The notes: generated by a model from the sequence alone, not told the origin. DNA of 6,086 nt from Acidobacteria bacterium AH-259-L09 (GCA_027717875.1 JALLOL010000158.1:1-6086), one strand, 5' to 3'; numbered from the stretch's first letter, positions 1-5,405 are shown. Made by a program: numbers and translations.

Positions 1-22
1 AGAGGGTGTCACAAAACTCCTG
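1..22 (-). other. 3' exon side of the group II intron (flanking DNA)
   Basis: These bases lie beyond the predicted 3' end of the intron, so they are the DNA into which the intron inserted. Read on the minus strand the stretch starts CAGGAGTTTTG and continues into GTGACACCC. It is too short to identify a gene. The plus-strand text GGGTGTCACAAAA looks like the terminal repeats of some insertion sequences, but one copy of this length proves nothing. Confidence 0.4.
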
Positions 23-94
23 ATAGGGGTAGGAAGGGACGGTTAATTCCCGGCCCCTCCCCCCTCCGAACCGGACATGCGGATCTCCCGCATC
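23..94 (-). ncRNA. 3' part of the intron: rest of domain V plus domain VI
   Basis: Minus-strand bases 89-68 hold the GAGA tip and the 3' strand of domain V, ending GTCCGGTTC, which pairs with GAGCCGGATGC on the far side of the RIT insertion. Bases 67-23 fold as domain VI: a G-rich strand (GGAGGGGGGAGGGGCCGG), a GAATTAA loop and a C-rich return strand ending CCTACCCCTAT. The A opposite position 30 is unpaired within this stem and lies 8th from the predicted 3' end, as expected for the lariat branch point. The intact pairing on both sides suggests that the RIT insertion is recent. Confidence 0.82.
90..94 (+). repeat. Direct repeat GCATC, left copy (partner 3530-3534)
   Basis: GCATC occurs here and at 3530-3534 in the same orientation, flanking the inserted RIT DNA. 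Keeping one copy restores domain V of the intron, so this is either a target duplication or a shared crossover core. The repeat can be read as 6 bases (CGCATC, 89-94 and 3529-3534), which leaves the exact junction ambiguous by one base. Confidence 0.65.
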
Positions 95-118
95 TTATGG
101 GGCGCGCCCCATAAGATG
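91..118. repeat. Perfect 28-base palindrome at the left RIT end
   Basis: The sequence reads identically on both strands with its centre between 104 and 105. The first arm is CATCTTATGGGGCG. Its inner 22 bases (94-115) are two abutting, inverted near-copies of the RIT end motif CTTATGTGGCG, each with T changed to G at the seventh base. The outer CATC overlaps the direct repeat of the target. No equivalent is present at the right end. It has no T-run on either side, so it does not look like a terminator. A recombinase binding or crossover site is the most likely role, by inference from the motif. Confidence 0.7.
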
Positions 119-119
119 T

Positions 120-203
120 GTTATGTGGCCTCCGCACTTACGTGGCGCTGCCTGAATATCACCTTGATAATCCCATCACCTCGATATTTTAACGCCACAT
201 AAG
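120..203 (+). repeat. Left RIT end module, 84 bases (inverted copy at 3446-3529)
   Basis: The outer 28 bases (120-147) are the exact reverse complement of 3502-3529. They contain TTATGTGGC (121-129) and CTTACGTGGCG (137-147). An inner motif CGCCACATAAG (193-203) faces the other way. With two further bases it forms a 13-base match (191-203) to the reverse complement of 3446-3458. The 45 bases between the motifs are not conserved between ends. Opposed motifs with a fixed spacing suggest binding sites for recombinase protomers. The likely promoter of the recombinase operon also lies inside this module. Confidence 0.85.
164..190 (+). promoter_or_regulatory. Possible promoter of the recombinase operon
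   Basis: TTGATA (164-169) and TATTTT (185-190) are separated by 15 bases, shorter than the usual 17, so this is a weak sigma-70-type candidate. It lies between the outer and inner recombinase motifs, so recombinase binding there could repress the operon. TAAGAT at 200-205 is another possible -10 box but has no good -35 partner. Confidence 0.3.
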
Positions 204-236
204 ATTTTATTCGATACTGGTTGGATCTCATCCAAA

Positions 237-243
237 AAGGAGG
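237..243 (+). promoter_or_regulatory. Strong ribosome binding site of the first recombinase
   Basis: AAGGAGG is followed by 9 bases and then ATG at 253. This near-perfect Shine-Dalgarno site fixes the start of the first recombinase gene. Confidence 0.85.
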
Positions 244-252
244 ATCCAAACC

Positions 253-1500
253 ATGTTCGAAAAGTTGTTTAAGTATCGCCGTGTCTTAGCTCGCCACCGT
301 GACGGTCCGTTTGCGGAAGAGCGAGGCCACTATCTTTCGCATCGTGCACAGCAGGGAGCTGCAAAGGAGACCCTGCTAAAGATGGCCCGCGAATTGCTCG
401 TGGTTTCCCGTGAAGTCAACCTGATCCCCGGCCAGAAGATTGGAGTCGTTGAGATCGAGGCGGCTGCTGGGCGTTGGGCTCGACGCCAGCAGCGACACCG
501 TCGGGCGCGTACGCAGCGATGGTCGCGAGGACTCTTCGTCCTGACGGCGACCCAATGGCTTCAGTTCCTGGGTCGTTTCAAGAAGGCCGAGGAGAAGGCA
601 GTCCCCTTTTCAGACCTGATCAATGACTTTGCCACTTACCTGTGTCACGAGCGGGGTCTGTCCGCAGTCACGATCCGCAACTACTGTTGGCATGCCGGGC
701 GCTTTCTCCGCTGGTTTGACGGACATAGCCATGCTTTCGCCGAAGTTTCCATTCCACATGTGGATGGATTCCTCGCTCTAAACGGCACCCACGGCTGGAC
801 GCGAGTGTCAGTAGCATCTTGCGCAAAGGCGTTACGAGCCTTCTTTCTGCACGCCGAGAGGCAGGGTTGGTGCGCCTCTGGGATTGCAGCCGCCATTGAG
901 AGCCCTCGTATTTTTAAACAGGAGGGACTGCCTTCTGGACCTGCATGGAAGGATGTCCAACGCCTCATTGCGAGCACAGAGACCGATCAGCCGCGCGACA
1001 TTCGCGACCGAGCCGTGTTGATGCTTTTTGCCATCTACGGGCTGCGGGGTGGGGAGGTTAGGAATCTACGTCTCGAAGACATTGACTGGGAACGGGAGGT
1101 AGTCAAGATCTCACGTGCGAAGCAGCGACGCACGCGGGAGTACCCACTCATGCGCGCAGTTGGCGAGGCAATCATCCGCTACCTCAAAGAGGTTCGACCC
1201 CGCTGTACCCGTCGTGAGGTTTTCCTTACACTGAAGGCACCCTTCCGCCCGCTCTCGCCTGGTGCTCTCTACCACATGACCGGAACTCGGTTTTCGCAGC
1301 TCGGAATCGAAGCACTCCACCGAGGACCCCATGCTCTCCGGCACGCATGTGCAACTCACCTCGTCTGCGAAGGACTCTCGCTCAAGGAGATCGGCGATCA
1401 CTTAGGACACCGCAGCAGCTTCGCCACCCGTCACTATGCCAAGGTCGATATAACCGGACTGCGTGAGGTTGCGAGCTTTGACTTGGGAGGTCTGTCATGA
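253..1500 (+). CDS. ritA: Tyrosine recombinase, first of the RIT trio (RitA)
   Basis: A 415-residue site-specific recombinase of the tyrosine (lambda integrase) family, which cuts and rejoins DNA through a covalent 3'-phosphotyrosine. The first 115 or so residues are a basic extension rich in R and Q. A core-binding SAM-like domain follows (about 118-215: FATYLCHERGLSAVTIRNY), then the catalytic domain (about 230-405). Catalytic residues visible are R265 (YGLRGGEV), K290 in the beta-hairpin (RAKQRRTREYPL), H360 and R363 (HALRH), H386 (LGHRS) and the nucleophile Y395 (TRHYAKV). The start is set by AAGGAGG nine bases upstream. The stop shares ATGA with the next start, so translation is coupled. 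It probably acts with its two neighbours on the 84-base end modules. All expected residues are present, so I see no sign of decay. The family is certain; which step this member performs is unknown. Confidence 0.93.
   Translation: MFEKLFKYRRVLARHRDGPFAEERGHYLSHRAQQGAAKETLLKMARELLVVSREVNLIPGQKIGVVEIEAAAGRWARRQQRHRRARTQRWSRGLFVLTATQWLQFLGRFKKAEEKAVPFSDLINDFATYLCHERGLSAVTIRNYCWHAGRFLRWFDGHSHAFAEVSIPHVDGFLALNGTHGWTRVSVASCAKALRAFFLHAERQGWCASGIAAAIESPRIFKQEGLPSGPAWKDVQRLIASTETDQPRDIRDRAVLMLFAIYGLRGGEVRNLRLEDIDWEREVVKISRAKQRRTREYPLMRAVGEAIIRYLKEVRPRCTRREVFLTLKAPFRPLSPGALYHMTGTRFSQLGIEALHRGPHALRHACATHLVCEGLSLKEIGDHLGHRSSFATRHYAKVDITGLREVASFDLGGLS
1485..1490 (+). promoter_or_regulatory. Internal ribosome binding site of the second recombinase
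   Basis: GGGAGG lies 6 bases before ATG at 1497 and inside the end of the upstream gene. It supports the 4-base overlap start. The same GGGAGGT block precedes the third gene. Confidence 0.75.
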
Positions 1501-2444
1501 AACTGTCCGAAGTCATTAGCGAGTACATCGCACTCAAACAGTCGATGGGAGCGCGTTTCCACGCTGAAGCTGTCATCCTGAAAGCTTTCTCTAAAGCGCT
1601 TGGGAACGTCGCCATCGCAGAGGTGGCGGTCGCTCCTGTGCATGCCTACATCTCTGGTGCTGGTCCCGTTACGCGGTTCTGGCACCGTAAGCACGAGGCG
1701 CTTCGCGGCTTCTACCGTTTTGCGATCGGGCGCGGCTATGCGGGCTGTTCACCACTACCGAAGTCCTTGCCCAAGCCTTCCAAGCCTTTTGTCCCTTACA
1801 TCTTCTCTCAGCAGGAGCTGCAGCGGCTGCTCGATGCCACTGCTGGTCAGGAGAACCCACGCAGGAAACTCCAAGCTCACACCTTACGGACTCTAATCCT
1901 TCTACTCTACGGTGCGGGGTTGCGGATCAGTGAGGCGCTTTCTCTCACTCTAGCCGATGTGGACCTGGCGAGTGGCTTGTTGACAATCCACGAAAGCAAG
2001 TTCTATAAAACACGCCTTGTACCCATCGGACCTCGCCTCACCGACGCCCTGATAACGTATGCGATCAAACGACGAAAATTAGGTCACCCCCAGAGCCCGG
2101 AGGCACCTTTCTTCGTCACGCGCGCCGGCGCAACCGTAACACGCCAAATGGCGGAAAGAGCCTTCTGTCGTTTGCGTGAGAGTGCCGGTGTCCATCGGCA
2201 TGACGGCGCACGCTATCAGCCGCGACTTCACGACCTGCGTCACGGATTCGCGGTGCACCGCCTGGTTTCATGGTATCGCCAGGGTGCGGACGTCCAGCGT
2301 CTACTACCTCAACTTGCAACCTACCTCGGGCACGTTCATGTGGCGGCTACCCAGCGCTATCTCACGATGACCCCCGAGTTGCTGCATGAAGCGAGCTTAC
2401 GCTTCGAACGCTACGCCATGGCGGGAGGTAATCATGATGAATGA
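1497..2444 (+). CDS. ritB: Tyrosine recombinase, second of the RIT trio (RitB)
   Basis: A 315-residue tyrosine recombinase and the shortest of the three. It has a compact core-binding domain (about 1-90), a linker (LPKPSKPFVPYIFSQQEL) and a catalytic domain (about 105-300). Catalytic residues are R143 (AGLRISEA), K168 or K171 (ESKFYKTRLVPIG), H245 and R248 (LHDLRHG), H279 (YLGHV) and Y288 (TQRYLTM). Between HxxRH and LGH there is a longer spacer (VSWYRQGADVQRLLPQLATY) than in its neighbours, consistent with a separate subfamily. The start ATG overlaps the previous stop (ATGA) and is preceded by GGGAGG, so expression should be coupled to the first gene. It lies in the middle of the operon and overlaps the third gene. 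The family is certain; its specific role in the trio is not known from the sequence. Confidence 0.93.
   Translation: MKLSEVISEYIALKQSMGARFHAEAVILKAFSKALGNVAIAEVAVAPVHAYISGAGPVTRFWHRKHEALRGFYRFAIGRGYAGCSPLPKSLPKPSKPFVPYIFSQQELQRLLDATAGQENPRRKLQAHTLRTLILLLYGAGLRISEALSLTLADVDLASGLLTIHESKFYKTRLVPIGPRLTDALITYAIKRRKLGHPQSPEAPFFVTRAGATVTRQMAERAFCRLRESAGVHRHDGARYQPRLHDLRHGFAVHRLVSWYRQGADVQRLLPQLATYLGHVHVAATQRYLTMTPELLHEASLRFERYAMAGGNHDE
2423..2428 (+). promoter_or_regulatory. Ribosome binding site that decides the third start
   Basis: GGGAGG lies 5 bases before ATG at 2434 and 8 bases before a second in-frame ATG at 2437. This favours a start here over the longer reading that begins at 2386, which has no comparable site. 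The GGGAGGT..TCATGA arrangement echoes the junction at 1485-1500. Confidence 0.7.
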
Positions 2445-3432
2445 AACATTGATCGGTCCGTGGATCCGGCGCTTCCTGGTTGAACACCTCGTCTGCGAGC
2501 GCAATCTAGCGCGCAATACCCAGCGTAGCTACAGGGACACGATTATGCTGCTCATGCCCTTTGTTGCTGGTAAGGTGGGAAAAACTGTAGACCGGCTCTC
2601 CATTGAGCACGTCTCAGCAGACCTCGTCCGTCTTTTCCTTCTTAACCTTGAGGAGTCCCGTGGTTGCGGGATTGCGACCCGCAACCAGAGACTCGCTGCC
2701 ATTCGCTCCCTGGCTCGCTTCGTCGGGGAAAACAGCCCTGAACACATAGCCTGGTGTGGAGGCATCCGAGCCATTCCATTCAAAAAAACCACGAAGAAGT
2801 TGATGTCCTACCTCGATAAAGCAGAGATGGATGCGCTGCTGACTTCACCGGACTGTCACACAGCCCAAGGCCGCCGAGACCATGCCCTGCTACTGTTTCT
2901 CTACAACTCGGGTGCCCGCGCCGACGAAGCGGCGCGCCTGACCATTGCTGACCTCGATCTCCTGGGTTCGGCATCTGTCAAGATCCTTGGCAAAGGCAAC
3001 AAGGAGCGCCGGTGCCCGCTGTGGCCCGCGACAGCTCGGGAGCTAGCGGCTCTAGTCGCAAATCGCGGGCCTGGAGAGCGAGTTTTCCTTAACCGCTGCG
3101 GCCAACCAATTACGCGCTTTGGCATCCACACGATGGTCGAACGCTACGCCTTCAGGGCTAGGGCTCGGATGCCATCGCTCGCAACCAAACGAGTCAGCCC
3201 GCATACGATCCGTCACGGCACTGCAATGCATCTTCTGCGGGCAGGCGTGGACATCAACACAATCCGTGCGTGGCTGGGCCACGTATCGATCGATACAACC
3301 AACGTCTACGTCGAGATCGATTTAGAAATGAAGGCCAAGGCTCTCGCCAAGTGTGAGATAGCCGACGAAAACAAACCCCGGCGACACTGGCGCGAGGATC
3401 GAAGTCTGATGAACTTCTTGCGCGGCCTGTAA
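2434..3432 (+). CDS. ritC: Tyrosine recombinase, third of the RIT trio (RitC)
   Basis: A tyrosine recombinase of 332 residues from the ATG at 2434 (331 if 2437 is used), resembling XerC/XerD-type enzymes. The N-terminal core-binding domain (about 5-100) contains LVCERNLARNTQRSYRDT. The catalytic domain follows (about 120-300). Catalytic residues are R162 (SGARADEA), K187 in the beta-hairpin (GKGNKERRCPL), H257 and R260 (HTIRHG), H283 (WLGHVS) and Y292 (TTNVYVE). A basic tail follows the nucleophile (KPRRHWREDRS). The reading frame is open back to 2386, but the ribosome binding site GGGAGG at 2423-2428 favours 2434, which overlaps the second gene by 11 bases (ATGATGAATGA). It ends about 70 bases before the right terminal repeat. 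A third full recombinase separates this element from Tn554-type transposons, whose third protein is of another type. Confidence 0.92.
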   Translation: MMNETLIGPWIRRFLVEHLVCERNLARNTQRSYRDTIMLLMPFVAGKVGKTVDRLSIEHVSADLVRLFLLNLEESRGCGIATRNQRLAAIRSLARFVGENSPEHIAWCGGIRAIPFKKTTKKLMSYLDKAEMDALLTSPDCHTAQGRRDHALLLFLYNSGARADEAARLTIADLDLLGSASVKILGKGNKERRCPLWPATARELAALVANRGPGERVFLNRCGQPITRFGIHTMVERYAFRARARMPSLATKRVSPHTIRHGTAMHLLRAGVDINTIRAWLGHVSIDTTNVYVEIDLEMKAKALAKCEIADENKPRRHWREDRSLMNFLRGL

Positions 3433-3445
3433 CCGCCTGAGTAAA

Positions 3446-3529
3446 CTTATGTGGCGTTCGGACGAGCAAATCTGCTATAGCTACTGCCGTTCCAGGCCGG
3501 ACGCCACGTAAGTGCGGAGGCCACATAAC
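3446..3529 (-). repeat. Right RIT end module, 84 bases (inverted copy of 120-203)
   Basis: Inner motif CTTATGTGGCG (3446-3456) matches the reverse complement of 193-203, and the match runs 13 bases to 3458. The outer 28 bases (3502-3529) are the exact reverse complement of 120-147 and contain CGCCACGTAAG (3502-3512) and GCCACATAA (3520-3528). The gap between the inner motif and the first outer motif is 45 bases, identical to the left end, though the gap sequence differs. Conserved spacing without conserved sequence points to a protein-DNA complex of defined geometry. Confidence 0.85.
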
Positions 3530-3534
3530 GCATC
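3530..3534 (+). repeat. Direct repeat GCATC, right copy (partner 90-94)
   Basis: This is the right-hand copy of the short direct repeat bordering the RIT insertion. It also forms part of the 5' strand of intron domain V (GGATGC on the minus strand). Confidence 0.65.
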
Positions 3535-3540
3535 CGGCTC
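3530..3540 (-). ncRNA. Intron domain V, 5' strand, severed by RIT
   Basis: Minus-strand GAGCCGGATGC contains the AGC catalytic triad of domain V. It lies 5 bases after the stop codon of the RT gene, as is common. Joined to minus-strand bases 89-68 it gives a 33-base hairpin: the GCCGG/CCGGT outer stem, bulged bases, ATGCGG/CCGCAT inner stem and a GAGA-type tip. In this window the two strands are about 3.4 kb apart. Confidence 0.85.
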
Positions 3541-3545
3541 TCCAG

Positions 3546-4928
3546 TCAGTGGGGTCCACAGCGGGACTGACAGAGGGAATCATAGGCTGCGCTTAAAGTG
3601 AACAGCCCCTGCTCCCGAAAGAATGCTATGGGCCAGCGCTGATGGTCGGCTCCTCGTCCGCGCCCCCGTCCACCTTTCCGTTTCCGGAGAATGCTGCGCA
3701 GCCGCATTCGTACCCACCCATCTATATCCCGAAAGCAGTAAGGACGGCCGTGTTTAAAGTACTCAAACCAGCCTCCAAGTATCGGGTTGAGTCGGTCGAT
3801 GGTCTGCTGCAGACTGTGTCCGTTGGTGCGCCGTGTGTGGGATCGGATCCGGAGACGCAGTTGTTGGATGCTGCGCTTACGGGGCCAGCGCTTCCCTCGT
3901 TCAAAATGATATCCGAGGAATTCGAAGCCCCCGGCTTGGCTGGCATCCACCAGTCGCGTCTTTTCCGAATGCAGCACCAGACCTCGGGCCTGGATGAGCT
4001 GGCCTAGCCGTTTCAAGGCGGCATCCGCCTCCTGACGGCTCCCACACAGCACGACGATGTCATCCGCATAACGGATGATCTGGTAGCCCTCTTGCCACAG
4101 TACTTGGTCGACCCGGTGCAGGTAGACATTCGCCATCAAGGGACTGATCACAGCCCCTTGCGGCGTTCCCTGCTCCGGTTGCCAAGTCTTCACCCCTTCC
4201 AGAACCTTTTGGTTGAGGTAGGAGTCGATGAGCTGGAGCACCGTTCCGTCAGCGATCTCCTGACTGAGTTCCTCCATGAGAGTCTTGTGGTCGATTCGAT
4301 CGAAGTAGCTGACAATATCCGCATCCACCACCCAGTGATAACCCGCTTCGAGCAGCTCCGAGACCCGTCTCAAGGCATCTTTACAGCCTCGTCCCGGGCG
4401 GAAGCCGTAGCTCTGCGCCATGAATTTGGCCTCAAAGATCGGCTCAATCACCTGGCGCAAAGCCGTTTGCACGACTCGGTCACGTACAGCGGGAATACCC
4501 AGGGGCCTTTGCTTCTTCGCGCCTGGTTTATCGATCCAGACCCGACGCACGTCCCGGGGTTGGTATTGTCCTGCCTTCAGCTGCCGGTGCAATAGTTCCA
4601 GCTCCTGCTCAACTCGTTGGGAGAACTTTCTGACGCTCTGCCGATCCACTCCGGCCACTCCACGGTTGCGTTCCACCTTCTTCCAGGCCGCTTCCAGGTT
4701 GGCCGGTGCGTAGACTTTATCCATCAGGCTAAACCATTTGCCTCCTTTCACCCCCTTTTCGAGGGCCTTCAGCATGTGTTCGGTCCACACTGTCGCTTCC
4801 ACCCACGCCCATTTGTCAGCCCGGGCTTCTCCGCCTTGTCTAGAACTCTTGCTCACTGACGACGGTTGTGACTGCTTCAGCATGACTTTACACATCCACC
4901 TTCCTGGCCTCCTTCGCTCCACGGGCAT
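3546..4928 (-). CDS. ltrA: Group II intron reverse transcriptase/maturase
   Basis: A 460-residue intron-encoded protein that binds its intron RNA, assists splicing and makes cDNA at the target. Motifs in order are: WFSLMDKVYAPANLEAAW near 65-82 and NRGVAGVDRQS near 88-98 (RT0/RT1); IPAVRDRVVQ (145-154) and QSYGFRPGRGCKDAL (RT2); DADIVSYFD with catalytic D204 (RT3); EQGTPQGAVISPLMAN (RT4); YADD at 287-290 (RT5); GGFEFLGYHF (RT7). The maturase/thumb X domain follows (LNPILGGWFEYFKHG, about 381-395). A very basic stretch (RKRKGGRGRGRG) leads to a short C-terminal segment. There is no HNH endonuclease domain. The frame is intact and the YADD site complete. The longest start (4928) has a poor ribosome site; ATG at 4895 or 4883, behind GGAAGGTGG, is a credible alternative because conserved sequence begins after residue 28 or so. 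With domain V broken it can act only in trans. Confidence 0.95.
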   Translation of the reverse strand: MPVERRRPGRWMCKVMLKQSQPSSVSKSSRQGGEARADKWAWVEATVWTEHMLKALEKGVKGGKWFSLMDKVYAPANLEAAWKKVERNRGVAGVDRQSVRKFSQRVEQELELLHRQLKAGQYQPRDVRRVWIDKPGAKKQRPLGIPAVRDRVVQTALRQVIEPIFEAKFMAQSYGFRPGRGCKDALRRVSELLEAGYHWVVDADIVSYFDRIDHKTLMEELSQEIADGTVLQLIDSYLNQKVLEGVKTWQPEQGTPQGAVISPLMANVYLHRVDQVLWQEGYQIIRYADDIVVLCGSRQEADAALKRLGQLIQARGLVLHSEKTRLVDASQAGGFEFLGYHFERGKRWPRKRSIQQLRLRIRSHTRRTNGHSLQQTIDRLNPILGGWFEYFKHGRPYCFRDIDGWVRMRLRSILRKRKGGRGRGRGADHQRWPIAFFREQGLFTLSAAYDSLCQSRCGPH

Positions 4929-5314
4929 TACCCCGCTTCATCACTACAACGAAGCCTCTGTATCCTGCCGGGCACACTCCACCCGACAGGCCTCCCTGCT
5001 TAACGCACTCAGACTTCCCACCATTCTGTCTCCAACCACCACATGAGCCCCGTGATGGCTTTCTCATGCTACCCCTCAGCCTCACGGGCGTTTCAGTTCC
5101 TTTTAACAGGAACCTCCATTCGGGCTTCACCCTTCCCTAGCAGGCTCGCCAACTTCATGCGGCCGAATCGAGTTCGTTTCCTACGGACTGGCGGTTCTCC
5201 TCCAGTTGCTTCCCACCCCGCTTTAGGCGACGCAGTTACTTTCGGATACAGACCGGAGAACATCTGTCTGAAGAGGACTTTCACCTCTCTATCTGAGTGC
5301 GCTCACAGGCGCAC
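4929..5314 (-). ncRNA. 5' non-coding part of the group II intron (domain I region)
   Basis: There is no convincing gene in this 386-base stretch. Read on the minus strand it starts GTGCG, forms a GTGCGC/GCGCAC hairpin (5314-5297) and soon reaches GGTGAAAGTCC (5287-5277), a sequence typical of the start of bacterial group II intron domain I. It continues with GC-rich, self-complementary RNA up to the RT gene. A TAGGG at 5139-5135 is a candidate EBS1 for the CCCTA that ends the upstream exon. Exact subdomains cannot be drawn without a covariance model. Confidence 0.75.
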
Positions 5315-5397
5315 TAGGGGCGAGCCGTTGGCTCGCCCGAGCTTTTCATCCTGCGGCCAAACCTCAGGTTCGGGCGGACCGCCGGCCCGCCCCTACG
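5315..5397. repeat. REPIN-like pair of inverted hairpins
   Basis: Two related units face each other. Unit A (plus strand, 5315-5342) begins TAGGGGCGAGCCG and has a perfect 9-base stem, GGGCGAGCC/GGCTCGCCC, with a GTT loop. Unit B (minus strand, 5395-5368) begins TAGGGGCGGGCCG and has a stem of six pairs, GGGCGG/CCGCCC, plus inner pairs. Aligned over 28 bases, A and B agree at 22. Outermost TAGGGGCG (5315-5322) and CGCCCCTA (5388-5395) are perfect inverted ends around a spacer of about 25 bases. This is the layout of REPINs, extragenic doublets of REP hairpins normally copied in trans by a RAYT transposase. The intron abuts the outer edge of unit A. Copy number elsewhere in the genome is unknown. 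Confidence 0.65.
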
Positions 5398-5405
5398 AGC
5401 CGAAA

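Larger units (their letters stand above)
95..3529 (+). mobile_element. RIT (recombinase-in-trio) element
   Basis: Three different, complete tyrosine recombinase genes in a row, overlapping and on the same strand, enclosed by inverted terminal repeats, are the defining layout of RIT elements. There is no cargo gene. The outer inverted repeat is perfect over 28 bases (120-147 and 3502-3529) and extends to 32 of 33 (115-147 and 3502-3534) with one mismatch. The left end is placed at 95 because GCATC at 90-94 repeats at 3530-3534 and removing the segment repairs the host intron. If the palindrome is not part of the element, the left end would be 120. The recombinases probably act together on the end modules through a DNA circle, but that mechanism is inferred from the enzyme family. 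Confidence 0.88.
23..5314 (-). mobile_element. Group II intron with RT gene, interrupted by a RIT element
   Basis: A minus-strand retroelement of about 1.85 kb once the RIT insertion is removed. Visible parts in order are: a 5' end GTGCG at 5314-5310; a domain I region with the motif GGTGAAAGTCC just inside; a complete RT/maturase gene; domain V split in two (3540-3530 and 89-68); and a domain VI hairpin ending CCTACCCCTAT at 33-23. Group II introns are self-splicing RNAs that move by reverse splicing and target-primed reverse transcription with the help of their own protein. The protein has no HNH endonuclease domain, and the upstream exon ends in a strong hairpin. Insertion after hairpins is typical of class C introns, but the AGC triad in domain V is the form usual outside class C, so I do not assign a class. 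Boundaries are predicted from consensus ends and may shift by a few bases. Splicing should be dead because domain V is broken. Confidence 0.88.

Noticed and set aside
91..118. The left-end palindrome as a transcription terminator
   Set aside because: No T-run follows the stem on either strand, and the arms are near-copies of the RIT end motif, which points to recombinase binding.
2386..2433. A longer start for the third recombinase at 2386
   Set aside because: It would overlap the second gene by 59 bases and has no ribosome binding site, while GGGAGG at 2423-2428 serves ATG 2434 or 2437.
253..3432. A Tn554-like TnpABC transposon or an integron integrase
   Set aside because: All three proteins are complete tyrosine recombinases, unlike the third Tn554 protein, and there are no attC sites or gene cassettes.
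4092..4595. A 167-codon plus-strand open frame opposite the RT gene
   Set aside because: It is antisense to the conserved RT core (RT1-RT4 region), whose motifs explain the sequence fully.
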